The notes under the pieces: model-generated
The model's database searches: none
What the model was told of the DNA's origin: nothing
Seen by the model: the letters and a program-made list of their open reading frames with translations, nothing else
In this document: piece after piece, positions 54,093-62,482 of the stretch
How the letters are laid out: every line of letters starts with the position of its first letter
How positions within the stretch are numbered: position 1 is the first letter of the stretch
From: Brevundimonas naejangsanensis
GTDB taxonomy: Bacteria; Pseudomonadota; Alphaproteobacteria; Caulobacterales; Caulobacteraceae
Direction of reading: 5' to 3'
Assembly: GCF_000635915.2 (NCBI RefSeq)
Contig: NZ_CP015614.1
Coordinates: 479,501 to 543,500, forward strand
DNA: 64,000 nucleotides
Made by a program: the position numbers and the translations under genes

Positions 54093-54829
54093 TCTTTGGG
54101 CGGGTCGAAGCGGATGGCCATGGTGACGCGGGCGCCGTCCACAGCCTGTCCGTCCACCGTGCGCGGGCTGAGGCGGAAGTAGCGGCTCAGGCTGAGCGCC
54201 GCCCGGCCGAACCCCTGATCGCCGGGCGTCTCTGACGTGACCGAACAGCCGGTCAGGCTGCCGTCCACGCGCACCAGACAGGACAGTTCCGCCACCCCGC
54301 CGATGCCGCGCGCCTCGGCGGCGGACGGATAGGCGCGCATCAACTGCTCCGCCGTCGGCTTTCGCACCCAGTCAGGCTGGGTGATGACCGGCGCGGGCTT
54401 GGGCGGTTCGGGCGTGGCCGCCGTGCCGGTCGAAGGTTCGGCCGCAGGCGCGGTGATGTTGATGGCCGGCCCGGCTTCAGGGCTGACGACCGGGGCGACC
54501 GGGACCTCCAGGGGCGCGACATCGCTGGGCGTGACCTGCGTCGGCCGGTGGATCGGCGGCGTCGGCGCGGGCGAGGCCTGGGGCGGTGTTTCCGGTTTGG
54601 GCGGCAAAGGCGGACGGATCAGATCGATGATGGTGGGCGGCGGCTCTGCCGGCGCGGGCGGGGCTTCGGCCATTTCAAACCGTTGCTGATACAGCCAGAC
54701 GCCGGCGCCCACGTGGACCAGGGCCGACGCGCCGATCATCGCCCACATCAAGGGGGACAGCGGCTTGCTGCGTTGTTGGAAGTCGAGGGGGCTGACCACG
54801 CCGTGGCCGCCCGCGATACGCATCATCAT
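54089..54829 (-). CDS. tonB: TonB energy-transducer family protein
   Basis: A 246-residue protein. A cytoplasmic N-terminus precedes one membrane anchor ([20 protein letters not shown]). A Pro-rich periplasmic spacer ([20 protein letters not shown] and onward) runs to about 165. The C-terminal TonB domain reads [20 protein letters not shown] then [20 protein letters not shown], with [19 protein letters not shown]. Two Cys flank the VRVDG strand and may form a disulfide. It could power siderophore uptake, but no ExbB/ExbD or receptor genes are nearby. Three consecutive ATG codons leave the exact start open. Confidence 0.9.
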   Translation of the reverse strand: MMMRIAGGHGVVSPLDFQQRSKPLSPLMWAMIGASALVHVGAGVWLYQQRFEMAEAPPAPAEPPPTIIDLIRPPLPPKPETPPQASPAPTPPIHRPTQVTPSDVAPLEVPVAPVVSPEAGPAINITAPAAEPSTGTAATPEPPKPAPVITQPDWVRKPTAEQLMRAYPSAAEARGIGGVAELSCLVRVDGSLTGCSVTSETPGDQGFGRAALSLSRYFRLSPRTVDGQAVDGARVTMAIRFDPPKD

Positions 54830-54979
54830 GACTTACGCGCCTCCTGTCGCGGGCCCTCCCCAGCGCCCCACGGAACGAAGTTCGCGCTTGGCTTGCGGCC
54901 TTATTGTGGCGCTTCGAATTGTTAATGGCGACGCTGCTGCGTTAAGGTTTGGTTTACCTAGGTTAGCGACCGTTCACAC

Positions 54980-55777
54980 ATGAGCGTGAAAGCGATTCCA
55001 TCATCCGGCGGCGTGGAGGCGGCCATTCGGCGCGCCTCGACCTCGACCGGCGTGGACTTCGACTTTCTGATGAAGACCGCGCGTCGCGAAAGCGCGATGA
55101 ACCCCAATGCGCGGGCGCCGACGTCTTCGGCCTCTGGCCTGTTTCAGTTCATCGAGCAGACCTGGCTGGGCACGGTGAAGCGGCACGGCGCCAAGCATGG
55201 CTACGGCCAGTATGCGGACCTGATCTATCAGGGCGGCGACGGGCGTTGGCAGGTGCGGGGCTCGGCCCGCAATGTCGTGCTGGACCTGCGCTTCGACCCC
55301 CACGCCGCCTCGACCATGGCCGGCGAATTGACCGCCTCCAACGCCGCCTATCTGCGCGGCCGCACGGGACGCGAGCCGAACGGGGGCGAGCTTTACGCCG
55401 CGCATTTCCTCGGCCCGGCGGGCGCGGCCAAGCTGATGGAGGCCATGCAGACGCGGCCCCAGTCCAGCGCCGCGGCCCTGTTCCCGGAAGCCGCCTCGGC
55501 CAACCGCTCGATTTTCTACCGCAACGGTCGGGCCGTATCGGTGGCCGAGGTGCACGCCAATCTGCAGCGCACGGCGGGCGAGGTCGCGCCTGCCGCAGGC
55601 GTCGGCGCCGTCAAGGCTGGACCCGAACTGGGCGACAAGGAGCGCGCGCTGGCCGCGCGCCTGGATCGTCTGAAGCAGGATCAAGGCCTGCTGGCCCTGC
55701 TGCTGGGTCAGGACGGGCAGGGGACGGGTGGCGGCTTCGGCGGCGCCTATGGACCGCCGCCGGACAGGTCGGTCTGA
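54980..55777 (+). CDS. Transglycosylase SLT-domain protein without signal peptide
   Basis: A 265-residue protein. The lysozyme-like domain covers about 8-110: VEAAIRRASTSTGVDFDFLM, with the catalytic Glu37 in TARRESAMNPNA, then SSASGLFQFIEQTWLGTVKR and a Gly/Tyr-rich HGYGQYADLIYQGGDG. A later region (PNGGELYAAHFLGPAGAAKL) completes the SLT fold. The C-terminal third is low-complexity and helical. There is no signal sequence; similar cytosol-translated SLT proteins in Caulobacterales are linked to flagellum or pilus assembly. A role there is inference. Confidence 0.86.
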   Translation: MSVKAIPSSGGVEAAIRRASTSTGVDFDFLMKTARRESAMNPNARAPTSSASGLFQFIEQTWLGTVKRHGAKHGYGQYADLIYQGGDGRWQVRGSARNVVLDLRFDPHAASTMAGELTASNAAYLRGRTGREPNGGELYAAHFLGPAGAAKLMEAMQTRPQSSAAALFPEAASANRSIFYRNGRAVSVAEVHANLQRTAGEVAPAAGVGAVKAGPELGDKERALAARLDRLKQDQGLLALLLGQDGQGTGGGFGGAYGPPPDRSV

Positions 55778-55867
55778 AGACCTTTGTTCGGCCGTTATTC
55801 CTAACGAGGCTTTAACTATGTAACGCTATGGGTGACGATTGATTCTTCGCCGCCCTGAGCCTCATCC

Positions 55868-57007
55868 ATGACCGCCTACCGGGCCCGCCTGACGGAAAGC
55901 GACATCCGGCGCCTGATCAAGTCCGACGTCGAGGACGAACGGGCGGCGGCGGCGCACAAGCTGTTGCGCAGCATCGATCGCATGACGCTGGACGAGGCCG
56001 AACGGGCCGCGGCGCAGAAGATTCTCACAGTGCTGGCCGTCGATGCGGCTGAACTGGTGCGCCGCGCCCTGGCGGTGACGCTGAAGGCCTCCAGCCTGAT
56101 GCCGCGCGACGTGGCGCGCCGCCTGGCGGCCGATGTGGACAGCGTGGCCCTGCCGGTCATCAACTGCTCGCCTGTCTTTTCCGACGATGATCTGATCGAG
56201 ATCGTCCGCGCCGGGTGCGCGCTGCGTCAGGCCGCCGTGGCCTCCCGTCCAAAGGTGCCGCGCGATGTGGCGACCGTCCTGGCCGCCGAGGGGCGGCAGG
56301 AGGCGGTGCTGGCCCTGGCGGCCAACGACAACGCCGACCTGTCCGAGGAAGCGCTGGGCGTAGTGGTCGATCGCTTCGGTCATGCGCCGGAGATCGTATC
56401 GGCTCTGGCCTATCGCCAGGTTCTGCCGCTGTCGGTGACCCAGCGTTTGGTGGAACTCGCCGCCGACGCCGCGCGCGAGCATCTGATCACCCGCCACGCC
56501 CTGGCGCCTGAAACCGCCATTCGGTTCGCCGATTTCGCGCGGGAGCGGGCGACCGTGGACCTGATCGATCAGGCGCGGACGGCGACCGACCTGCCCGCCT
56601 TCGTCGCACGCCTGTATGGACGCAAGGCGCTGACGCCGTCGTTGCTGCTGAGGGCGCTGGCGCGCGGCCAGATGAGTTTGCTCGAGCACGCCCTGGCCGA
56701 ACTGGCCGGCACGCCGCATCACCGCGCCTGGCTAATGGTGCACGATGCGGGGCCGCTGGGGTTCAAGGCCCTTTATGACCGGGCGGGGATGCCGCCGCGA
56801 CTGTTCCAGGCGTTCCGCGCGGGCGTGGACACCTGGCGCGCGCTTCAGGCCGAGGGCGGCGACACCTCTGGCGAGCGCTTCCGTCAGCGTATGCTGGAAC
56901 GCTTCCTCAGCCAGCGCCCCGACGCCGCGCGCGAAGACCTGGCCTATCTGATGGAGCGTCTGGATCGCCCGGCGCCCGAGATGCAGGCAGCGGCCGGCGC
57001 GGCATAG
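55868..57007 (+). CDS. DUF2336 domain-containing protein
   Basis: A 379-residue all-helical protein. It reads LTESDIRRLIKSDVEDERAA, then VDAAELVRRALAVTLKASSL, LMPRDVARRLAADVDSVALP, NDNADLSEEALGVVVDRFGH and LRALARGQMSLLEHALAELA. The HEAT-like repeating helices and the DUF2336 signature are clear. The family is common in Caulobacterales and other alphaproteobacteria; its function is unknown. A second DUF2336 gene lies at 58407, and an HPt gene sits between, which hints at a phosphorelay or second-messenger context. Confidence 0.9.
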   Translation: MTAYRARLTESDIRRLIKSDVEDERAAAAHKLLRSIDRMTLDEAERAAAQKILTVLAVDAAELVRRALAVTLKASSLMPRDVARRLAADVDSVALPVINCSPVFSDDDLIEIVRAGCALRQAAVASRPKVPRDVATVLAAEGRQEAVLALAANDNADLSEEALGVVVDRFGHAPEIVSALAYRQVLPLSVTQRLVELAADAAREHLITRHALAPETAIRFADFARERATVDLIDQARTATDLPAFVARLYGRKALTPSLLLRALARGQMSLLEHALAELAGTPHHRAWLMVHDAGPLGFKALYDRAGMPPRLFQAFRAGVDTWRALQAEGGDTSGERFRQRMLERFLSQRPDAAREDLAYLMERLDRPAPEMQAAAGAA

Positions 57008-57010
57008 AAA

Positions 57011-57036
57011 AAGGGGCGTCCGACCGAACGCCCCTT
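57011..57036. terminator. Bidirectional terminator
   Basis: 9-bp stem AAGGGGCGT / ACGCCCCTT with an 8-base loop between the DUF2336 stop and the convergent HPt stop. An A run on the left serves as a U tract for minus-strand transcripts. Confidence 0.82.
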
Positions 57037-57058
57037 CGTTATCTACGAGACTAAGATC

Positions 57059-57535
57059 TCAGCCGAGATGCTCGGCCACCCGCGCTTCCAGCGTCTCGGC
57101 CAGATCGCGTCCCACCGGGTGTTCGTCGGTTTGAATCTCATCGCGCACCACGGCCTTGATGGCGTCGATATGGGCGTCAACGAGGGGCAGGGGCGCCTGC
57201 AGCCGCTTGTCCGCGTGGTCCAGTATCCGGCACAGGGAGCCGGCGATGCGCGTCACCAACGGATATTGGTAGGTCGCGCCCAGTCCCTTGAGGTCATGAG
57301 CGCGGAAATACAGCGCCTCGGCCGTTTCGGCCGTATAGCCCTTGGCGCGGATGTCGGCCTGGGCCTGATCCAGCTTCGCGAGCTCGTCCTGCAGCCACTG
57401 GCCGAACTGGGACGACATCGCCTTCAGCGCCTCTTCGGCCTTGGCGATGGCGTTGGCGTCAATACCCCCGAAGCCGCCGCCCACCTTGGCGCGCAGGGCG
57501 TTGGGCGGGCGAAAGACGTTGGACGAATTGCTCAC
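57059..57535 (-). CDS. HPt (histidine phosphotransfer) domain protein
   Basis: A 158-residue helical protein. The phosphotransfer motif is ALYFRAHDLKGLGATYQYPL, with His80 in AHDLKG the predicted phospho-acceptor. An N-terminal 40-residue extension (NVFRPPNALRAKVGGGFGGI) precedes the four-helix bundle. No kinase or receiver gene adjoins it, so it would bridge distant partners. It lies between two DUF2336 genes and NAD kinase. It should not be confused with ChpT, which has a different, dimeric kinase-like fold. Confidence 0.9.
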   Translation of the reverse strand: MSNSSNVFRPPNALRAKVGGGFGGIDANAIAKAEEALKAMSSQFGQWLQDELAKLDQAQADIRAKGYTAETAEALYFRAHDLKGLGATYQYPLVTRIAGSLCRILDHADKRLQAPLPLVDAHIDAIKAVVRDEIQTDEHPVGRDLAETLEARVAEHLG

Positions 57536-57595
57536 GGGCGGACTCCTGAACTATAAAATCCAATCTGCCGCGAGAGTTCTAAAAAATCGTGACGT

Positions 57596-58387
57596 TCAGG
57601 AGGCGAACTGCTCGGCCATCACGCGCTCCTCATAGGACCGGCCGGCGTCAAACAGCATGGTCAGGGCGATGTCGCGACGTTCGCGCACCTCGACGCGCGT
57701 GACGCGCCGCACTTCGAAGTTGTCGGCGGTGGCGCTGACGGGGCGCTTGTCGGCCTCCAGCACCTCGAAGCGGACGCGGGCCGTGTGCGACAGCAGCGCC
57801 CCGCGCCAGCGTCGGGGCCTGAAGGCGCTGATCGGGGTCAGAGCCAGGCTGGGCGCATCGAGGGGAATGATCGGCCCGTGCGCCGATAGATTATAGGCGG
57901 TCGATCCCGCCGGCGTCGCCACCAGACAGCCGTCGCAGGTCAGTTCTTCCAACCGCACCTTGTCGTTGATGCTGATGCGCAGCTTGGCGCTCTGGCGGGT
58001 CTGGCGCAGCAGGGAGACCTCATTGATCGCCAGGCCGCTGTGGACCTGACCGCTCTCGGTCCAGGCGTCCATCTGCAGCGGATGCAGGACGGTGCGATCC
58101 GCCTGGATAAGGCGATCCAGCAGGTCGTCTTCCTCATAGTCGTTCATCAGGAAGCCGACCGAGCCGCGGTTCATACCGTAAACCGGCGTCTGCAATTGCA
58201 GGTTGTTGTGCAGGGTTTCCAGCATGAAGCCGTCGCCGCCCAGGGCCACGATCACCTCAGCCTCGGCGACGGGAACGGAGCCATATCGTTCGGTCAGCCG
58301 CAGGCGCGCTTCTTCGGCCTCGGGCCGGTCGCTGGCGAGGAAGGTGACGGCGGTGGGGCGGAAGGGCTGGCTCACCAGCCTAGGCAA
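57596..58387 (-). CDS. nadK: NAD kinase
   Basis: A 263-residue kinase. Motifs: [20 protein letters not shown] (GGDG), [34 protein letters not shown] (NE motif), and [20 protein letters not shown] followed by PIIPL. It phosphorylates NAD+ to NADP+ in the cytosol. It is the right length for the family, and no other bacterial protein shares all these blocks. It lies 20 bases downstream of the DUF2336 gene at 58407 on the same strand and may be co-transcribed. Confidence 0.96.
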   Translation of the reverse strand: MPRLVSQPFRPTAVTFLASDRPEAEEARLRLTERYGSVPVAEAEVIVALGGDGFMLETLHNNLQLQTPVYGMNRGSVGFLMNDYEEDDLLDRLIQADRTVLHPLQMDAWTESGQVHSGLAINEVSLLRQTRQSAKLRISINDKVRLEELTCDGCLVATPAGSTAYNLSAHGPIIPLDAPSLALTPISAFRPRRWRGALLSHTARVRFEVLEADKRPVSATADNFEVRRVTRVEVRERRDIALTMLFDAGRSYEERVMAEQFAS

Positions 58388-58406
58388 GCGGAGCCGGGGC
58401 CGCCTG

Positions 58407-59510
58407 TCAAACGGGATGACTGTCTTCAGGCGCCATCAGCAACTGGAATTCATAGGCCGCCTGCGCCGCCGAACGATGCGCCAGGCGCCAGTCGCCGCCG
58501 TCCGGATCGTGCGGGAAGCCGTTGTTCATCCGCCGCACCTCGTTCAGGACTGCAGGGAAGGCCGCGCGATCGAGGCCCGCAGCGGTGCAGGCCAGAAACA
58601 GCGGGCGGGCGGTGTCGGCCCGCAAGGCGCGACGCACCTGATCCAGATCCAGCCGGGCCAGGCGGCTCAGGGCGTGGATGAAGACCTCCAGTCGGTCTTC
58701 GCGCAGGGCCCGGATCAGGGTGGCGGGCCGAAGCTGGTCCGAGGCCTGAAGCTTGGCCGTCAGGCGGGCGGCGGCGACATCGGCGGGCGCGGTTTCCTGT
58801 GCGGCGGCGTGCGCCGCCTCGGCCAGCCGCGCTGGATCGAGGGTGAAGCGGTCCATGATGGCCTGGCGCAGGGCCTCGCCCACCCACTGATACAGGCGCG
58901 CGCCCAGTTCAGGCGTCATCTGCGGGTGGCGGGCGAGGGGCGCGCGCAGGGCGGCCAGTTCCCGCGACCGGCTGACCAGTCGGCTCATGCCTTCGGCGCC
59001 CAGGGCCGCCGTGCGGTTCGAGGCCAGGGCCGTCAGCACGGTCGGATCGTCGGCGCTGATGATGGCGCGGGCGACGGCGGCGCCGAGGCCGGGTCTCAAC
59101 GCGACCTGGATGCGGTGATCCAGCGACGCCTCGGCCAGCAGGGTCAAAAGGTCGTCGTCCTGCAGCAGGGGGCTGGCCGCGATGACCGGGCGGGCGATTT
59201 CTATGGCGTCGGCGGCCAGCATCCGCACCAGGGCGACGGGAACCCAATCCGCATCCGCCAGTCGTTCCGACAGGGCCTGGCGAATATCCGCCTCAACCAC
59301 GCGGACAAGAGCGATGAAGGCGTCGCCGAGCGCCTGGGGCGCGCGATCGCGCCCTCCTGTCGAGCGATACAGATCCGCCACGCCGATCAGCAGGCCGTGC
59401 TGACGCTCCGGCGGCTGTCCCTTCGCCAGGTCGACCAGTTGTTCAAGACTGTTCAGAGGCAGGGCGCCGTGCGTCTGCGGTCCGTTGCGCGTCACATTGG
59501 TGGGTTCCAC
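58407..59510 (-). CDS. DUF2336 domain-containing protein, second copy
   Basis: A 367-residue helical protein. Seen: [80 protein letters not shown] and [20 protein letters not shown]. The same [10 protein letters not shown] / CSPVFSDDDL core appears in the paralogue at 55868. Overall similarity is low but colinear. It is transcribed toward nadK and the HPt gene. Function is unknown. Confidence 0.88.
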   Translation of the reverse strand: MEPTNVTRNGPQTHGALPLNSLEQLVDLAKGQPPERQHGLLIGVADLYRSTGGRDRAPQALGDAFIALVRVVEADIRQALSERLADADWVPVALVRMLAADAIEIARPVIAASPLLQDDDLLTLLAEASLDHRIQVALRPGLGAAVARAIISADDPTVLTALASNRTAALGAEGMSRLVSRSRELAALRAPLARHPQMTPELGARLYQWVGEALRQAIMDRFTLDPARLAEAAHAAAQETAPADVAAARLTAKLQASDQLRPATLIRALREDRLEVFIHALSRLARLDLDQVRRALRADTARPLFLACTAAGLDRAAFPAVLNEVRRMNNGFPHDPDGGDWRLAHRSAAQAAYEFQLLMAPEDSHPV

Positions 59511-59670
59511 GTCGCCCTCGCGGAAGAACTGCCTGCCCCTGAGGCGAAGGCACCTTGAGGCGGGGCTGTGAAAACAGGGTTAACGAAGTCTTGGGAAAGC
59601 GCGGCCTTGCGTCTTGACGCCGACGCCTGCCGGGGGGACGTTCACCTGAACGCTGATCAGGGGAGTGGTC

Positions 59671-60441
59671 ATGGCGGATGGGATAAGCGGGGCGCCCTCG
59701 TTGCAGGGGCGGGTTTCGGAAGACGAATGGCGCACGCGCGTCGAACTGGCGGCCCTTTATCGGCTGGTGGCGTTGCACGGGTGGGACGACATGATCTTCA
59801 CCCACATCTCGGCCCGCGTCCCGGGGCCCGAGACGCATTTTCTGATCAACCCCTACGGCTGGTATTTCGACGAGATTACAGCGTCGTCGTTGGTAAAGGT
59901 CGATCTGGACGGCAACATTGTCCAAGAGACCGACAGCTTCATCAATCCGGCGGGTTTCACCATCCACTCGGCCGTCCATGCGGCGCGCGAGGACGCGCAT
60001 TTCGTCATCCACCTGCACACGGTGAACGGCGTCGGGGTGGCGGCCCAGAAGGACGGCCTGCTGCCCATCAGCCAGAACGCCTGCCTGTTGCAGCATCAGG
60101 TCGCCTACCACGGCTATGAAGGTCTGGCGCTGAACCATGACGAGCGCGAGCGTCTGGTCGCGGACCTGGGCGACCGGTCGCTGATGCTGCTGCGCAATCA
60201 CGGCACGATGGCGGTCGGCAACACGGCGGCGCAGGCCTGGGTCGGCATCTTCTTCCTGGAACGCGCCTGCGCCCAGCAGGTCGCCGCCCTGTCGGCCGGG
60301 CGCGACAATGTCCTGATCGCCCCGGACGCGGCTCAGGCCGAGACCAAGGAACAGGGACGCGGCATCGGCTTCGTCTCGTCCCTGGCCTGGCCCGGCGCTC
60401 TGCGTCAGCTCCAGCGAAAATCGCCCGGCTACGACGCGTGA
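59671..60441 (+). CDS. Class II aldolase/adducin family protein
   Basis: A 256-residue protein. It shows ELAALYRLVALHGWDDMIFT then HISARVPG, FLINPYGWYFDEITASSLVK, ESDSF-like region ETDSFINPAGFTIHSAVHAA, the zinc-ligand HFVIHLHTVNGVGVAAQKDG and LMLLRNHGTMAVG. The His residues of HLHT and the later NHG fit the metal site. Substrate is unknown; members include L-fuculose-phosphate aldolases and non-catalytic adducin-like proteins. GGGGAG lies 5 bases before the ATG at 59671. The stop overlaps the next GTG start. Confidence 0.92.
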   Translation: MADGISGAPSLQGRVSEDEWRTRVELAALYRLVALHGWDDMIFTHISARVPGPETHFLINPYGWYFDEITASSLVKVDLDGNIVQETDSFINPAGFTIHSAVHAAREDAHFVIHLHTVNGVGVAAQKDGLLPISQNACLLQHQVAYHGYEGLALNHDERERLVADLGDRSLMLLRNHGTMAVGNTAAQAWVGIFFLERACAQQVAALSAGRDNVLIAPDAAQAETKEQGRGIGFVSSLAWPGALRQLQRKSPGYDA

Positions 60442-61226
60442 GGCCGCTGGGGGGCGGATCAAGGCGCAGCCCGATCGGCCTTCTGGCCGGTCTGGCGTGC
60501 ATCGCTGTCGGCTGCCCGGCCCATGCGGGCGCCTGGAACCTGCCCAAGGGCGAAGGGCAGGCGATCGTCAAATATGAGACCATCCGCGCGGACCAGGCCT
60601 TCACCTCCGATGGCGAACGGGTTGACCTGTCGCACGACCGGCTGGACCGCTCGCTCTCCATCTTTGCCGAGTATGGGCTGGACGACCGCTTCACCCTGCA
60701 GATGAAGGGCGAGTGGCAACAGGGGCGCGACGCCTTCGTCGACTATCAGGGACGCGGCCCGATTGAGATCGGCGTGCGCTGGCAGGCCTATCGCGATACG
60801 CGCAACGCCGCCGCCGTCTATGTCGGCTACGCTCAGGGCGGCGAGGGGCGCAACGCCGGCTATGCGCCGCCCGGCGCCGGCGATCACGACTGGGAGGCGC
60901 GGGTGATGGCGGGGCGCAGCCTGGGCGCCGACGGGCAGGGCGGCTTCATCGAGGCGCAGGCGGCGAGGCTATTGCGCGCGGGGCTGAATGACGAGACGCG
61001 GCTGGACCTGACGGCGGGCCTGTATCTCGCGCCGGACTGGCTGCTGCTGGGCCAGGCCTATGCCGGAGCGGCGGATAAAGACGGGCCGCGCTGGCTTTCG
61101 CTGGAAACATCAGTCGTGCGACGACTCGGCGACTGGGGCCTGCAGGCCGGCTGGCGAACGGCGGTCGCAGGGCGCGAAACTCCTGCGGGGCAGGGACCCG
61201 TTATCGGAATTTGGCGACGCTTTTGA
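60438..61226 (+). CDS. Predicted outer-membrane beta-barrel protein
   Basis: A 262-residue exported protein with a GTG start overlapping the aldolase stop by 4 bases. A signal peptide covers about residues 10-30 (IGLLAGLACIAVGCPAHA-GA). Many amphipathic strands follow (QAIVKYETIRADQAFTS, RSLSIFAEYGLDDRFTLQMK, AAAVYVGYAQGGEGRNAG, WLLLGQAYAGAAD) and the protein ends in GIWRRF, a terminal Phe as in BAM substrates. Resembles transporter-like or MetA-pathway-of-phenol-type barrels only in pattern. I do not recognise a named family. Confidence 0.78.
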   Translation: MRPLGGGSRRSPIGLLAGLACIAVGCPAHAGAWNLPKGEGQAIVKYETIRADQAFTSDGERVDLSHDRLDRSLSIFAEYGLDDRFTLQMKGEWQQGRDAFVDYQGRGPIEIGVRWQAYRDTRNAAAVYVGYAQGGEGRNAGYAPPGAGDHDWEARVMAGRSLGADGQGGFIEAQAARLLRAGLNDETRLDLTAGLYLAPDWLLLGQAYAGAADKDGPRWLSLETSVVRRLGDWGLQAGWRTAVAGRETPAGQGPVIGIWRRF

Positions 61227-61260
61227 AGCAAATTTACGCGACGGAATCAGAGAGGACCCT

Positions 61261-61287
61261 CGTTACAGATACGTTATTTGCGTAACG
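61261..61287. promoter_or_regulatory. Nested palindrome upstream of the RND efflux operon
   Basis: CGTTAC (61261) pairs with GTAACG (61282), and CGTTA (61272) with TAACG (61283). It lies 50 bases before the adaptor start and is a plausible repressor operator, but no regulator gene is next to it. Confidence 0.4.
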
Positions 61288-61336
61288 GCGATGACCCGTT
61301 AAGCGATAGCGCTTGTTGTCGGGGAGACTGCGTCGC

Positions 61337-62482
61337 GTGTTCAAACGCCATTTTTTCATTATCGGCGCGGCCTGTCTGTTGGGGCTGATGATCGTCGCGG
61401 CGGTCTTGAAGATCGCCTTCAGCGACGGCGGCGCAGGCGATCGCAAGGGTCCGCGCGGGCCGGGCGCCGGGCGCGGCCAGGTGGTCGCCGAGGTCGTGGC
61501 CCAACGTCGTGAGTTTGCGGACCAGATTCGCGTTCTGGGCGTGGCGCGGGGGCGTCGCTCGGTCAACATCACCTCCAACACCACCCAGTTGGTGACCCAG
61601 GTCATGTTCTCTGATGGGCAGGCCGTGGCGGCGGGCACGCCCCTGGTCGAGTTGCAGGCGCGTGAGGAAGACGCAGACCTGATCCGCACCCGGGCCCAGC
61701 TGGAGAACGCCCAGCGCGAGTACGACCGCTACCGCATTCTTGCCGAGCGCGGCGTAGCGCCGCGCGTCATGGCCGAGACGGCGGAAACGGCTCTGAAGAC
61801 GGCGCAGGCCGCCGTGGCGGCGGCGGAAGCCCGTCGCGGCGACCGGATCCTGCGCGCGCCTTTCGCCGGCGTGCTGGGGCTGACCTCGGTGACGCCGGGG
61901 ACCCTGATCTCGCCGGGTTCGGTCATCACCACTCTGGACGACATCAGCGGCGTGCGCGTCGATTTCCCGCTGCCGGAGCGCTATCTGGGCGTGCTGCCGG
62001 TGGGTGCGCCGCTGACGGCGACGACGGACGCCTTCCCTGGCGAAGAGTTCAACGGGCGCATCGCCTTGTTGGACACGCGCGTCAACGAACAGACCCGCGC
62101 GATCATCGCCCGCGCTGAATTCACCAATCCTGGCAATCGCATCCGCCCCGGCATGATGATGCGCGTCGCCGTTCAGCAGGGCCGCCGCCAGAGCCTGGCC
62201 GTGCCTGAGGCCGCCGTTCAGTATGAGGGGCAGGGCGCCTTCGTCTATCGCATCGCGCGCGGCGAAAAGGGCTCTACCGCCCAGCGGGTCGAGGTCCAGA
62301 CGGGCGCCGTCGAGGGCGGCTATGTCGAGATTGTTTCGGGGCTGGCCAACAACGACCACATCGTCGCCTCGGGCCTGAACCGCATTCAGCCCGGCGCTCC
62401 TGTCACCGTCGAGGGTGAAGCCGCTCAAGGGCGTGCTCCGAGCAAGGGCGGCGCCCGCGCGACGCAGGCGGCCCGCCCATGA
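61337..62482 (+). CDS. RND efflux periplasmic adaptor (MFP) subunit
   Basis: A 381-residue adaptor. An N-terminal anchor helix (FFIIGAACLLGLMIVAAVLK) is followed by the barrel-sandwich start VNITSNTTQLVTQVMFSDGQ, a coiled-coil hairpin (IRTRAQLENAQREYDRYRIL), the return strand LRAPFAGVLGLTSVTPGTLI, and the beta-barrel and membrane-proximal domains (FPGEEFNGRIALLDTRVNEQ, GMMMRVAVQQGRRQSLAVPE). It links the RND permease to an outer-membrane channel. GTG 61337 follows GGAG by 10 bases; an upstream TTG at 61313 is possible. It overlaps the permease ATG. Confidence 0.94.
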   Translation: MFKRHFFIIGAACLLGLMIVAAVLKIAFSDGGAGDRKGPRGPGAGRGQVVAEVVAQRREFADQIRVLGVARGRRSVNITSNTTQLVTQVMFSDGQAVAAGTPLVELQAREEDADLIRTRAQLENAQREYDRYRILAERGVAPRVMAETAETALKTAQAAVAAAEARRGDRILRAPFAGVLGLTSVTPGTLISPGSVITTLDDISGVRVDFPLPERYLGVLPVGAPLTATTDAFPGEEFNGRIALLDTRVNEQTRAIIARAEFTNPGNRIRPGMMMRVAVQQGRRQSLAVPEAAVQYEGQGAFVYRIARGEKGSTAQRVEVQTGAVEGGYVEIVSGLANNDHIVASGLNRIQPGAPVTVEGEAAQGRAPSKGGARATQAARP

